A stretch of 64,000 bases of DNA from Pukyongia salina (GTDB taxonomy: Bacteria > Bacteroidota > Bacteroidia > Flavobacteriales > Flavobacteriaceae), in assembly GCF_002966125.1 (NCBI RefSeq), contig NZ_CP027062.1, positions 2,652,501-2,716,500 on the forward strand. The letters are read 5' to 3'. The position numbers were made by a program, and so were the translations under genes. The notes under the pieces were generated by a model that saw only the letters and a list, made by a program, of their open reading frames with translations, searched no databases and was not told the origin of the DNA. Positions within the stretch are counted from its first letter, which is position 1, and every line of letters starts with the position of its first letter. Of the stretch, positions 1 to 9,208 are shown piece after piece.

Positions 1-504
1 CTGGTTGGCGAGTAAATTTCCTAATGGCGTCATTAATGCAAATAATAATAAGAAAGACAAAGTAATGGCCTTGCTGTATTTCGCATTCATGAAAAATAGC
101 GCAAGGATAATGGCCACAGGAATTTTATGAATGATGATCCCTACGAGGATGTCGTTCTTTTCGGAGATAGGAAAGCCCTCTAACAGCGCATGAATAGAGA
201 GGCTGATGAATAAAAGCCAGGGAAATTGCTTGTGGGTTAAATGAATATGAACATGCCCGTGTTCGGCTCCCTTAGAAAAAAACTCTAGTATGATCTGTAG
301 CAAGATACCGACCATTATGAAGATGCCAATTCGTTCGGTAGGCATTTCGAAAACCTCCGGCAGCAACTCATTTATCGTCATAGACAATAAAAAAGCCCCA
401 CTAAAAGCGAGGAAGATCGACATTTGCTTTGGTTGTTTGGAGCGAAATGCGAGCGCTACCACATAACCAACAGCTACAGCCATAAACAGCAAAAGGTAAT
501 TCAT
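1..504 (-). CDS. ZIP family divalent metal transporter, partial (C-terminus beyond left edge)
   Basis: Reading the minus strand from an ATG at 502-504 gives 168 open codons that run off the window, so the C-terminal end is missing. The product is very hydrophobic with repeated membrane segments. A short histidine-rich loop (HGHVHIH, about residues 82-88) precedes the helix carrying HALLEG, and the next helix carries HKIP. This pair is the metal-binding signature of ZIP (ZupT/GufA-like) transporters, which take up zinc, iron or other divalent cations across the inner membrane. The second motif reads HKIPV rather than the usual HxIPE/H, so ion preference cannot be predicted. It is divergent from the methyltransferase at 667. 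Confidence 0.85.
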   Translation of the reverse strand, partial: MNYLLLFMAVAVGYVVALAFRSKQPKQMSIFLAFSGAFLLSMTINELLPEVFEMPTERIGIFIMVGILLQIILEFFSKGAEHGHVHIHLTHKQFPWLLFISLSIHALLEGFPISEKNDILVGIIIHKIPVAIILALFFMNAKYSKAITLSFLLLFALMTPLGNLLANQ

Positions 505-612
505 AGGATAAAGATAAGAATTAAAGTAGATGAGCTGTTTAACAACTTTCTAATGTAAGGTGGCGCAGGGTGCATCATAGATAAACAGTTTGATAGTTGT
601 TTTTTTAAAGGT

Positions 613-645
613 TTGGTTCCGGGGGATAAAAATACTGTATTTTTG
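613..645 (+). promoter_or_regulatory. Bacteroidetes-type promoter of the THUMP methyltransferase
   Basis: TTG at 613-615, a 22-base spacer, then TATTTTTG at 638-645, matching the TTG/TAnnTTTG consensus of the phylum. Transcription would begin near 650, leaving a short leader before the ATG at 667. Confidence 0.7.
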
Positions 646-666
646 CAGGTATTTGGATGAAAGAAC

Positions 667-1824
667 ATGGGAAAAAACTTTAAAATGGTGGCTAAAACCC
701 TTTACGGGTTGGAAGAATTACTAGCAAGTGAGCTTAGGGAACTTGGGGCGTCCACAATCGAAACGGGTACCCGCAATGTCTCTTTCGAAGGGGACACCGG
801 GTTTATGTACAAGGCAAATCTCTGTTGTAGAACTGCCATTAAAATACTAAAGCCAATAACCGCTTTCAATGTTTTTAAAGAGGAGGATCTCTATAAGAAG
901 GTATATGATATCCCCTGGGAAAATTATATGGAAGCTAAAGGCTCCCTGGCGGTTGATGCAACGGTTTTTTCGAAGCAGTTCACGCATTCCCAATATATCG
1001 CTTTAAAGACCAAGGATGCCATTGTCGACAGATTTAGGGACAGGGAAGGGGAGCGCCCCGATGTAGACCTTGATCATCCAAGTTTACGCATTAATATACA
1101 TATAGACCGAAATATTTGTACTGTGTCGCTGGATAGCTCCGGGGCTTCTCTTCACAAGCGAGGTTATAAGACAGAAAGTACTCTGGCGCCTATCAATGAG
1201 GTGTTAGCCGCCGGAATGATCATGTTAAGCGGATGGAAAGGACAATCTAATTTTCTGGATCCCATGTGCGGAAGCGGGACCATCCTGGCCGAAGCAGCTA
1301 TGATAGCCTGCAATATTCCTCCAAATTTGAATAGGGATGAATTCGGATTTGAAACCTGGCCCGATTTCGATGTGGATCTGTACGAACTTATAGAAGTATC
1401 TGCTTTGAAGAAGATCAGGGATTTCGGATTTAAGATCTACGGATTCGACACCGACACTGTTGCCGTAAAAAAGGCGCGACAAAATATTAAAAATGCCAAT
1501 CTTCAGGATTTTATCGATATTTCTGTACAAGATTTCTTCAGTAGTAAAAAAGAAGCAGAAGGTCCTATGTTCTTGGTATTTAATCCACCATACGACGAGC
1601 GACTGGCGGTTCGGGATATTGAAGCCTTCTACGCGGAAATAGGCAACACTCTCAAACGTGGGTATCCGGGAACTCAGGCCTGGATGATAACGAGCAATAT
1701 GGAGGCCTTGAAATGTGTGGGCTTGAGGCCATCAAAAAAGATCAAGCTCTACAATGGAAAACTGGAAAGCAGGTTTGTTCGATACGAAATGTACGAAGGA
1801 AGCCGAAAAGCCAGTAAGCAATAA
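667..1824 (+). CDS. THUMP domain class I SAM-dependent RNA methyltransferase (RlmL-type)
   Basis: 385 residues. The N-terminal half is a THUMP-type RNA-binding region. The C-terminal half is a Rossmann methyltransferase with the SAM-binding motif FLDPMCGSGT starting near residue 196 and the catalytic NPPYDER starting near residue 306, the N-P-P-Y signature of amino (N2-guanine or N6-adenine) methylation. Proteins of this layout correspond to the N-terminal (m2G2445) module of E. coli RlmL and to Bacillus YpsC, so 23S rRNA N2-guanine methylation is the likely job; the exact site is inferred. It is monocistronic, with its own promoter, and its stop lies 4 bases from the convergent gene at 1829. 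Confidence 0.85.
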   Translation: MGKNFKMVAKTLYGLEELLASELRELGASTIETGTRNVSFEGDTGFMYKANLCCRTAIKILKPITAFNVFKEEDLYKKVYDIPWENYMEAKGSLAVDATVFSKQFTHSQYIALKTKDAIVDRFRDREGERPDVDLDHPSLRINIHIDRNICTVSLDSSGASLHKRGYKTESTLAPINEVLAAGMIMLSGWKGQSNFLDPMCGSGTILAEAAMIACNIPPNLNRDEFGFETWPDFDVDLYELIEVSALKKIRDFGFKIYGFDTDTVAVKKARQNIKNANLQDFIDISVQDFFSSKKEAEGPMFLVFNPPYDERLAVRDIEAFYAEIGNTLKRGYPGTQAWMITSNMEALKCVGLRPSKKIKLYNGKLESRFVRYEMYEGSRKASKQ

Positions 1825-1828
1825 GTAC

Positions 1829-2527
1829 TTATTTCTTAAATATCGGGATCAGGTAGGATAAGCTGTAGCCATACCCGGCGCCAAATTCGCTGAAGTCGTA
1901 CGTACGATTAAAGCCGGGAATAAATAGATTATCGAAATTATCCGGGGTCGTTTCAGAGATCTTCCGTTTCAGCTGCAAGTTTATAGAAAGGTAGAGATTA
2001 TTGAGTATTTCGGTTTTCACAGCTACCTGGAGTTCCAGCCAGGAGGCAGTAAGCCCGGTATATTCCCTGGGATCTACTCTAAATGTTCCGGGGTAGGTTT
2101 GGTTTGTGGTATAAATACCATAGGCAAGTAATTCCTGTTTAAAGCTGGAAAAACCGTATCGGAGTCCGATATTGATTGCGTTTTGCATATTCAGCCAGTT
2201 TCGATAAGCGTTAAAATCTGCTCCTAACTTAACATAGCTGCCCGAGGCGATGGAATTGAGATTACTCTCATACCGCTCTTTCTTTTCATTACCAATCTCT
2301 GCCGCGGCATAAAACCGTTCACTGAACCTGAAATCCCCTACAATTTCGAATCCGCTGTATCCGTTTTCCAATACCGAACGCAAAGGTTTAGACAGATCTG
2401 CCCCTATACGGAGGCCGTATTCACTCTTAGCCTTTACCAGGGTATCGCTGGTGATCTCCTGCGCTTGAGAATAGAATCCCAGCAACAGGAGACTAATGTA
2501 ATACAGTAATGTGTGTTTCGGTTTCAT
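1829..2527 (-). CDS. DUF6048 family outer-membrane-like protein
   Basis: 232 residues with a cleavable signal peptide (hydrophobic run ending YSQAQ near residue 22), then alternating polar/hydrophobic strands with many aromatic residues and a C-terminal YLIPIFKK. This looks like a small outer-membrane beta-barrel of the flavobacterial DUF6048 family, whose function is unknown. It is the last gene of a minus-strand operon after rlmD and the DUF6452 lipoprotein, and its start overlaps the upstream gene by 35 bases, which suggests translational coupling. The family name is from memory of the sequence pattern. Confidence 0.7.
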   Translation of the reverse strand: MKPKHTLLYYISLLLLGFYSQAQEITSDTLVKAKSEYGLRIGADLSKPLRSVLENGYSGFEIVGDFRFSERFYAAAEIGNEKKERYESNLNSIASGSYVKLGADFNAYRNWLNMQNAINIGLRYGFSSFKQELLAYGIYTTNQTYPGTFRVDPREYTGLTASWLELQVAVKTEILNNLYLSINLQLKRKISETTPDNFDNLFIPGFNRTYDFSEFGAGYGYSLSYLIPIFKK

Positions 2528-2981
2528 CTATTACATCGGTGGTTTCAATTTCAACCTGGATGATCCAGTTGGCGGTGCCTTCATTTACAACAAACACGCT
2601 AAGATCGTGATAAACGGTCTTAAAGGCACAGGCGCGGTTTATATAAATATCTTCGGTGGTATAGTTAAAGGAAATTATATCGGTATTAGGTGTGGTTGTA
2701 CCAACACCACTGTTAAAGCGATATCTGGTTAAATTACCTGTATTTCTAAGCGGTAATGCGATAGAGTCTGTTGTGACAGCAGCAATAACCTCAGTACCTT
2801 CCAGATCGGCTGTTTCAACAGATAAATTAGTAACAGATTTACGTTCACTTGGGTTAGCGATATCGTTAAAGGTGATAATTAGGAGTGGAGTAGTTGCGGT
2901 GCCTTCTTCACAGATATCGTCACGAGTACAGCCCAGGAAGGAGATCAGCACGAATGTGAAAAGTAAGATCCTTTGTGTCAT
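2493..2981 (-). CDS. DUF6452 family lipoprotein
   Basis: 162 residues. The N-terminus is a lipoprotein signal with a lipobox ending at the cysteine of FLGCTRDD (about residue 18), so the mature protein starts with a lipidated Cys followed by acidic residues. The pattern CTRDDICEEGTATTPLLIITF and the later cysteine in NRACAFKT match the flavobacterial DUF6452 family of unknown function. It sits 11 bases downstream of rlmD and overlaps the DUF6048 gene, so the three form one transcription unit. The lipoprotein/beta-barrel pairing suggests an envelope role, which is inference. Confidence 0.7.
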   Translation of the reverse strand: MTQRILLFTFVLISFLGCTRDDICEEGTATTPLLIITFNDIANPSERKSVTNLSVETADLEGTEVIAAVTTDSIALPLRNTGNLTRYRFNSGVGTTTPNTDIISFNYTTEDIYINRACAFKTVYHDLSVFVVNEGTANWIIQVEIETTDVIDETETHITVLH

Positions 2982-2992
2982 TTAAATTTTGC

Positions 2993-4405
2993 TTATCCGC
3001 GTTTTTTCAAAAGTACAACATTTTCCACATGATGTGTTTGTGGAAACATATCGACAGGTTGAACCTTTACCACCTCGTACAAAGGGTCTAATAATTTTAG
3101 GTCGCGAGCTTGGGTAGCGCTATTACAGCTCACATAAACAATTCGAGGTGATGCCAGGTTCAATAATTGCTGAACCACATCGGCGTGCATTCCATCCCTT
3201 GGAGGATCTGTGATCACCAGGTCTGGGGTTCCATAGGTTGCTATGAAATCCTGATTAAACACCTTTTTCATATCACCTACTGTAAAATGGGTATTAGATA
3301 TATTATTATAAGCAGCATTCTCACGAGCGGCTTGTATAGCTTCCGGTACAGCTTCGATCCCTATCACCCTTGCCGCATTACCAGCAATGAACTGGGCGAT
3401 AGTTCCCGTACCGGTGTACAGATCGTAAACGAGTTCTTTACCCGTCAATTCTGCAAAGTTTCTAACGATCTTATATAGTTCGTAAGCCTGTTCACTATTG
3501 GTTTGATAAAATGATTTTGCATTGATCTTAAATCGCAGCCCCTCCATTTCTTCAAAGATATGATCCTCGCCGCTGTAGCAAACAACCTCCTGGTCGTAAA
3601 TAGTATCGTTTGCTTTTGTATTGATCACATATAAAAGGGAAGTGATCTCCGGAAATTCTGCCTGGATGGCATCTAGTAAATCCCGCCGTTTTGTCTCGTC
3701 ATCGGCAAAGAATTGCAACAGAACCATCAGATCTCCGGTGGTGCTCGTCCGGATCATCAGGGTTCTAAGCATGCCTTCCTGTTTGCGGGTGTTAAAGAAA
3801 CTAATATTTAATGCTTCGGCTTTTCGTTTTATGAAATTTCTAATGGCGTTGCTGGGATCTCGTTGTAAATGGCACCGATCAATATCCAGTATTTTATCCC
3901 ACATGCCCGGGATATGAAAACCAAGAGCGTTCCTGTTTTCAATCTCTATTCCACTTTCAATCTGTTCTTTTGTAAGCCATTTGTTGTCGCTGAAGGAAAA
4001 CTCCATCTTGTTTCGGTAGAAATATATTTTTTCTGAACCTAATATGGGTGTTATCTCAGGTAATTCTATTCCTCCAATTCGAATAAGATTATTCACCACC
4101 TCTTTCTGTTTGAAGTACAATTGGTGTTCGTACCCCATGTATTGCCATTTACATCCACCACAGGTGCCAAAGTGCTCACAAACAGGCTCGGTTCGTTTAT
4201 CCGAATAACTTGAAAAAGCAATGGCGCTGCCTTCGTAATACGCTTTGCGTTTTTTGAAAGTTTGTACCGTTGCCACGTCGCCTGGGATCGCATTGTTGAT
4301 GAAGACAACGCGCCCATCGGGAGCCTTGGCAACCGCCTTGCCTTTGGCGCCGGCATCTATAACCTCCAGATCTTCGAAGATTACTCGCTTATTCCTTTTT
4401 CTCAT
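2993..4405 (-). CDS. rlmD: 23S rRNA (uracil-5-)-methyltransferase RlmD
   Basis: 470 residues. An N-terminal TRAM-like beta-barrel (about 10-60) is followed by four cysteines, C76, C82, C85 and C178, in the spacing that holds the [4Fe-4S] cluster of RlmD/RumA. The SAM motif DLYTGTGTI is near 328, DPPRDGMH near 400, and the catalytic nucleophile lies in VSCNSA (C427). The family forms m5U at 23S rRNA position 1939 (RlmD) or 747/1939 (RlmCD); which uracils are targeted here cannot be read from sequence. It is the first gene of a minus-strand operon with two envelope proteins. Confidence 0.9.
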   Translation of the reverse strand: MRKRNKRVIFEDLEVIDAGAKGKAVAKAPDGRVVFINNAIPGDVATVQTFKKRKAYYEGSAIAFSSYSDKRTEPVCEHFGTCGGCKWQYMGYEHQLYFKQKEVVNNLIRIGGIELPEITPILGSEKIYFYRNKMEFSFSDNKWLTKEQIESGIEIENRNALGFHIPGMWDKILDIDRCHLQRDPSNAIRNFIKRKAEALNISFFNTRKQEGMLRTLMIRTSTTGDLMVLLQFFADDETKRRDLLDAIQAEFPEITSLLYVINTKANDTIYDQEVVCYSGEDHIFEEMEGLRFKINAKSFYQTNSEQAYELYKIVRNFAELTGKELVYDLYTGTGTIAQFIAGNAARVIGIEAVPEAIQAARENAAYNNISNTHFTVGDMKKVFNQDFIATYGTPDLVITDPPRDGMHADVVQQLLNLASPRIVYVSCNSATQARDLKLLDPLYEVVKVQPVDMFPQTHHVENVVLLKKRG

Positions 4406-4605
4406 ATCGGCAAAAATAAGAATAGGAAAACAGAAATAGCTACAAAAAACGGGCGAACTTAAATTTCATATAAAACTTTAAATAAATCATACGAATATTT
4501 ATTAATTTGCAGCTTCAAGGATGATTTCTCTCCTCCGCTGAATTTCCGATCCTCGGAAAAATAAAGGTATAGTAGAAATTTTATTAATTTTTTAAAATTT
4601 ATGTT

Positions 4606-5883
4606 ATGTCAGTAGCACAACACACGCTATCGCAGGAAGCGATGGCACTTGAAAACAAGTATGGGGCTCAGAACTATCATCCGTTACCTGTTGTTTTAAG
4701 CAGGGGAGAGGGTGTATATGTTTGGGATGTAGAAGGGAAACAGTATTTCGATTTTCTCTCTGCATATTCCTCGGTGAATCAGGGACATTGTCACCCAAAG
4801 ATCGTAAACGCACTTACCGAACAGGCCAGGAAACTAACTTTAACCAGCAGGGCTTTTTACAACGATAAGCTGGGCTGGTACGAGAAATTTACTACCCAGT
4901 ACTTTGGGTACGACAAATTACTGCCAATTAATACAGGAGCAGAGGCTGTGGAAACGGCGATCAAGTTATGTAGGAAATGGGCTTATGAAGTTAAGGGAAT
5001 CGATATGAATGACGCGGAGATCGTGGTATGCAAGAATAACTTTCACGGTCGTACAACAACCATAATATCTTTTTCTAATGATCCTGTGGCACGAAAGAAT
5101 TTTGGGCCTTACACCGATGGGTTTATTAAAATTGAGTACGATAATCTACAGGAACTGGAAGATGTACTCTCCAATAATGAAAATGTTGCTGGTTTCTTAG
5201 TTGAGCCTATACAAGGGGAAGCTGGTGTTTATGTACCAAGCGAAGATTATCTTAAAAAAGCAAAGGCCTTATGTGAAAAATATAATGTCCTGTTCATCGC
5301 CGATGAAGTACAAACTGGGATAGCTCGTACCGGTAGGCTTTTAGCTAGTTGTGGAAACTGTGACTGCCCTACAAAAAGTTGTGAAGGTACACCCGAAGTA
5401 AAACCCGATATTCTGATTTTGGGGAAAGCCCTTAGTGGTGGTGTATATCCTGTCTCGGCTGTATTAGCCAATAATGAGGTCATGAACGTAATCCGTCCGG
5501 GAAATCACGGGAGCACTTTTGGTGGAAATCCTTTGGCTGCTGCCGTTGCTGTTGCCGCACTTGAAGTGGTTAGGGATGAGAAGCTCGCGGAGAATGCGGA
5601 GCGACTTGGAGTGATCTTTCGGGATGCCATGAACAGATATATTGAAACAAGTACCATTTGTAAACTTGTTAGGGGTAAAGGGCTGTTAAATGCAATTGTT
5701 ATTAATGATTCGGAGGATAGTGATACGGCATGGGAAATATGCCTTCGCCTCCGGGACAATGGTTTACTTGCCAAACCAACTCACGGTAATATAATCCGTT
5801 TTGCACCACCTCTGGTGATGACAGAAGGTCAACTAATGGAATGTGTGGATATTATTATTAAAACTCTAAAGGAGTTTGATTAA
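4606..5883 (+). CDS. rocD: Ornithine aminotransferase (ornithine-oxo-acid transaminase)
   Basis: 425 residues, class III PLP aminotransferase. The Schiff-base lysine is K274 in ILGKALSGG; the PLP/2-oxoglutarate regions [10 protein letters not shown] and FHGRTTTI, and IADEVQTG, are intact. The enzyme converts ornithine and 2-oxoglutarate to glutamate semialdehyde and glutamate in arginine/proline catabolism. Between the RTGR motif and the active-site lysine there is a short cysteine-rich insertion, [11 protein letters not shown] (C249, C252, C254, C259), absent from textbook OATs. The gene stands alone with a 200-base upstream region and a strong terminator after it. Confidence 0.92.
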   Translation: MSVAQHTLSQEAMALENKYGAQNYHPLPVVLSRGEGVYVWDVEGKQYFDFLSAYSSVNQGHCHPKIVNALTEQARKLTLTSRAFYNDKLGWYEKFTTQYFGYDKLLPINTGAEAVETAIKLCRKWAYEVKGIDMNDAEIVVCKNNFHGRTTTIISFSNDPVARKNFGPYTDGFIKIEYDNLQELEDVLSNNENVAGFLVEPIQGEAGVYVPSEDYLKKAKALCEKYNVLFIADEVQTGIARTGRLLASCGNCDCPTKSCEGTPEVKPDILILGKALSGGVYPVSAVLANNEVMNVIRPGNHGSTFGGNPLAAAVAVAALEVVRDEKLAENAERLGVIFRDAMNRYIETSTICKLVRGKGLLNAIVINDSEDSDTAWEICLRLRDNGLLAKPTHGNIIRFAPPLVMTEGQLMECVDIIIKTLKEFD

Positions 5884-5907
5884 ACACATATAGAAAGTGA
5901 TTGATAG

Positions 5908-5934
5908 AAAAAGCGGCCTTATAGCCGCTTTTTT
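5908..5934 (+). terminator. Intrinsic terminator after rocD
   Basis: AAAAAGCGGC and GCCGCTTTTT form a stem around a CTTATA loop, followed by a T-rich tail. It lies between convergent genes and the A-run on the other side may let it act in both directions. Confidence 0.85.
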
Positions 5935-5959
5935 AATTTTATAGAACAAAGTTATCGAT

Positions 5960-6286
5960 CTACGAATCTATACCGTATTGTTCCATCACAGCTCTTTGCT
6001 GTTCCATATAGGCATCCCACCCACCGGCAGTAACAATGAGGAAGATGTTATACGCGAGATAGATCAGGTTGATGATCAATACGACCAGCGCTATAATTCG
6101 AGCCGTGTTCATTGCCTCGCCATTTTCGTAGTTTTCGGGATTAGCCTTCCATTCTTTTACTTTGCCGTTGGCCACAAAAAAAGCGATGGCTGAAGGGATA
6201 ACACCAATTACCGGAATACAACAACACAGGAATCCTACAATTGACAGAATATATACAAGGGTGGTATTTAACCTTTGTTTTTCCAT
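5960..6286 (-). CDS. CCC-motif membrane protein
   Basis: 108 residues with two hydrophobic helices (about 10-38 and 63-88). The first contains three consecutive cysteines, GFLCCCIPVIG, the hallmark of a small Bacteroidota family usually named CCC motif membrane protein and resembling DUF4190 proteins. The segment between helices (KVKEWKANPENY) is charged and probably cytoplasmic. Function is unknown. It is the third gene of a minus-strand unit after a T9SS cargo protein and a DUF2752 protein; CCC-motif and DUF2752 genes are commonly adjacent in this phylum. Confidence 0.75.
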   Translation of the reverse strand: MEKQRLNTTLVYILSIVGFLCCCIPVIGVIPSAIAFFVANGKVKEWKANPENYENGEAMNTARIIALVVLIINLIYLAYNIFLIVTAGGWDAYMEQQRAVMEQYGIDS

Positions 6287-6303
6287 AATTTAAAGTTTGA
6301 TGA

Positions 6304-6597
6304 TTAGTTAATTATAATTTTCAGAATAAAGTTCCCAACGATGGTAACAATGGTAACTAAGATAAGTATAATTTTAATTCTTTCTGAATGCCGGAATGAG
6401 ACGAACATATTCAGAAATAAAAAAATAAGAAGTAAGATAAGGGGGTAGATGGCGGGATATATTTTAAAGGCTGCCACGAAGTCTCCTTTAAAAAGAAAGG
6501 CTGTGGCACGTTGCATGCCACAGCCAAAACAGTCAAAACCTAGATATTTTTTAGTAAGGCACGGCAACATATAATCGTCGATGCCTTCCATGGTCAT
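6304..6597 (-). CDS. DUF2752 membrane protein
   Basis: 97 residues. The conserved motif LGFDCFGCGMQRA (cysteines spaced C-x2-C, then a helix) near residues 19-31 identifies the DUF2752 family, followed by two membrane helices. Function is unknown. The start is uncertain: the ATG at 6597 lies 3 bases after the upstream stop, but an in-frame ATG before LPCLTKKY would also fit. It sits between the T9SS cargo gene and the CCC-motif gene. Confidence 0.75.
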   Translation of the reverse strand: MTMEGIDDYMLPCLTKKYLGFDCFGCGMQRATAFLFKGDFVAAFKIYPAIYPLILLLIFLFLNMFVSFRHSERIKIILILVTIVTIVGNFILKIIIN

Positions 6598-6600
6598 ATA

Positions 6601-8460
6601 CTATCTCTTATTGTGTACGGTCATTCTATAATCGATCTCTACATTGTCTGTAGTGGTAAGTTTTACAATGTATACTCCGTCGCTAAAAGTAGCAGTAGAG
6701 AATGTAAAACGTTCGCTGTTACCAAGGTTTTGTTCGCTTAGTACCAGTTTACCCGACATGTCGAATATAGCTGCCGACTTGATCTCGTATCCTTCTGGAT
6801 TACGTACCTCAAGTTGAGCAACCGGATTGTTCTGGAAGAAGTCTACGTTTGAAGTAACCTCTTTTTTCATATTACGTACAGGTCCGCCGGAATCATCGGT
6901 ATCTGGTCCACCTCTGAACACGAGGAAGAATCGATTTTCATAGTTTCCTGCAGGCAGTATAAAGTCTGCTTCATTACCATTGGTAATTTCCTGAAATAAA
7001 TTTTCACGCTTGTCCCATAGATATACTTTCGATGGAAGATTGATCTCTTCAATCGCTGTAAATGATACAGGCATTTGCTGGTCCATCTCAAACGTTAAAG
7101 GTACTTTTTTACCAACGTCGAAAGGCACAGTTTGAATTACATAAGGTAAAGGTCCGTTATCATCAACGATTGGGAAATACACTTCTGCCTTAGCACCGTC
7201 CATTGGATGTCTTGCATCCAGACCACGATCATAACCATCGGTCGACAGAGGCGAAAGAACTAGAAGCATTTCGCGGAAATGGGAATTTCCGAACATACTC
7301 ATTACACGAAGTGTTGGCGGATATTCTGCCAAGGGATCAACTTCGGAAGAGACACTTCCACCTGATGGTGATGAAGTTTGAGAACCTTGAGCTCCTCTAA
7401 AATTAGAATTGGCGTTACCAGCTTCCTTTTGATATACCCTGTGACTATTCTTAAAGAATATCTGTCCGTCTCCAGCGATATTGGCAAAAATGTTGAATCC
7501 TTGCCCAATAGGAGCGTAAAGTCGTCCAAGATCTTCACCCATTCCTCCGGAAGGCCCCATTGGGTTACCGTTTGTGTCGTAGTTTAAGAATGTAGGTCTT
7601 GTATAGGTTCCACCTGTAATATAAGGAGATACACCAGGTACCCAAATACCATAACCTCCTTTATTGGCGGTATAATTGTGTGAGTTGATACTTCTATCTT
7701 CATCCCAATATCTGAATTCCTGGATTTCGACATTATCAGCATCCTGGAATACAAGGTTCATATCAATGGCTGAAGGATAAGGATTACCTGCCAGTGTACT
7801 TGCATTTGCAGCCACAGGAACAGAAATGTTACCATTATTAGGTCTTCCTCTAAAATCGTAGTTCTGGTTGATCGGGTCCTGGAATGGGTCACCACCAGCT
7901 GGGGTAACACCCACACCTTTCATGGTAAATCCTAATCCCGGATCAACACCATAGGTAGCTCCCAGTGCCTGATATCCACCACCACCTGTACGTTTGTACA
8001 ACCAGCGTCTTGAAATGGTCAGGTTAGGAGAAGCAATACCATTAAGGTTACCAGTATGCATTGCCTGGTCTGAATCGGTCACAGTATTGGCATCATAGAA
8101 ATTAAGTACACCAAAGTTTACGTTACCACTTCCTGCTAACGCCTGATTTCCAACGGGGGAACCCCAGAAATTATAGTCGTAAGAGTCTGAGTAACTATCC
8201 TGGTATACAGAAATAAATCCGGTACCGGAATTTGCGGAAGACGTAGCTCCCTGGATTAACTGGGCCTCATTCCGCAAGTAGATACTTGCTTCTGTAGTTC
8301 CAGCATTGTTCGCAACAAGATTTACGTCTTGTTCTACAAACAGGATTTCATCATTTACGTACACGTAAGAATCAGTAGCCCCATTTGGAGTTACATACAA
8401 TTGTGCCATAGCAGTGTATGACATAAGTAACACAACTGAAAAGAGTAGTAGGTTTTTCAT
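6601..8460 (-). CDS. Secreted protein with T9SS type A sorting domain
   Basis: 619 residues with a clear signal peptide (to TAMAQ, about residue 19). The last 80 residues have the type IX secretion sorting-domain pattern: KSAAIFDMSGKLV, then SDGVYIVKLTT, and a short basic end. It should be exported to the periplasm by Sec and moved through the outer membrane by the T9SS, then attached or released. The long central region is rich in Asn, Gly and aromatic residues and has no enzymatic motif that I recognise. PorQ, a T9SS accessory protein, is encoded at 35843. Confidence 0.8.
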   Translation of the reverse strand: MKNLLLFSVVLLMSYTAMAQLYVTPNGATDSYVYVNDEILFVEQDVNLVANNAGTTEASIYLRNEAQLIQGATSSANSGTGFISVYQDSYSDSYDYNFWGSPVGNQALAGSGNVNFGVLNFYDANTVTDSDQAMHTGNLNGIASPNLTISRRWLYKRTGGGGYQALGATYGVDPGLGFTMKGVGVTPAGGDPFQDPINQNYDFRGRPNNGNISVPVAANASTLAGNPYPSAIDMNLVFQDADNVEIQEFRYWDEDRSINSHNYTANKGGYGIWVPGVSPYITGGTYTRPTFLNYDTNGNPMGPSGGMGEDLGRLYAPIGQGFNIFANIAGDGQIFFKNSHRVYQKEAGNANSNFRGAQGSQTSSPSGGSVSSEVDPLAEYPPTLRVMSMFGNSHFREMLLVLSPLSTDGYDRGLDARHPMDGAKAEVYFPIVDDNGPLPYVIQTVPFDVGKKVPLTFEMDQQMPVSFTAIEEINLPSKVYLWDKRENLFQEITNGNEADFILPAGNYENRFFLVFRGGPDTDDSGGPVRNMKKEVTSNVDFFQNNPVAQLEVRNPEGYEIKSAAIFDMSGKLVLSEQNLGNSERFTFSTATFSDGVYIVKLTTTDNVEIDYRMTVHNKR

Positions 8461-8659
8461 ATTTTTAGTATATTTTTACGTTGTCTTGGGGGCAAAACAA
8501 CGCCATTAACCATTGGTAAAAATAGAAATAAAATTCAATTATCACTGTTTTAAGTGGTTAAATTCGATAAAATACCGCTTTTTTCACCTTTGTATTCGTT
8601 AAAATACCATTTACACCGATGAAATGCTCCAAAACTGTAAGAATATTTCTACAAAAAAC

Positions 8660-9208
8660 ATGAAAAAAGGGGATAAAGTTGAGGCTATAGACGATGCTAT
8701 TAAGGGGGTCGTTTTGAGGGTAAATGCAGACACTATTTTGGTGCTTACGGAAGATGATTTCGAAATGCAGTTCGACAGGTCCGAATTAGTGGTTATTTCA
8801 GAAGAAATTGCACCTTCAGATGTAATTCCAGAGAATTTTGCCCAAATACTTTCCGAAAAACAAGAATCCAAAGCCCGCAAAAGTACGCGGGTAAAGCCTA
8901 AAATGCGCAATCAGCCTGCCATGGAAGTTGATCTGCATATCGATAAATTAGTGAAATCAACCAAGCACCTCACAAATCATGATATGTTGACCATACAGAT
9001 CGATACTGCTAAGAGACAATTGGATTTCGCTATACGCAAGAAGATCCAGCGCATTGTCTTTATTCACGGGGTTGGTGATGGTGTTTTACGAGCTGAAATG
9101 GAATATCTTTTCAGAAGGTATGACAATGTGAAGTATTACGATGCCGATCTACAAAAATACGGACGAGGAGCAACCGAAGTCTATATATATCAGAATATAG
9201 CTCCTTAG
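8660..9208 (+). CDS. DUF2027/Smr domain protein
   Basis: 182 residues from the ATG at 8660, chosen because MKKGDKVEAIDDAI matches the usual N-terminus; an upstream in-frame ATG at 8624 would add 12 unrelated residues. An N-terminal beta-rich domain (about 1-55) is followed by a C-terminal Smr domain with the DLHIDKL motif (the DxH nuclease signature) and HGVGDGVLRAEM. Smr domains occur in MutS2 and act as nicking nucleases or RNA endonucleases; this stand-alone form is common in Bacteroidota and its substrate is not known. Confidence 0.82.
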   Translation: MKKGDKVEAIDDAIKGVVLRVNADTILVLTEDDFEMQFDRSELVVISEEIAPSDVIPENFAQILSEKQESKARKSTRVKPKMRNQPAMEVDLHIDKLVKSTKHLTNHDMLTIQIDTAKRQLDFAIRKKIQRIVFIHGVGDGVLRAEMEYLFRRYDNVKYYDADLQKYGRGATEVYIYQNIAP

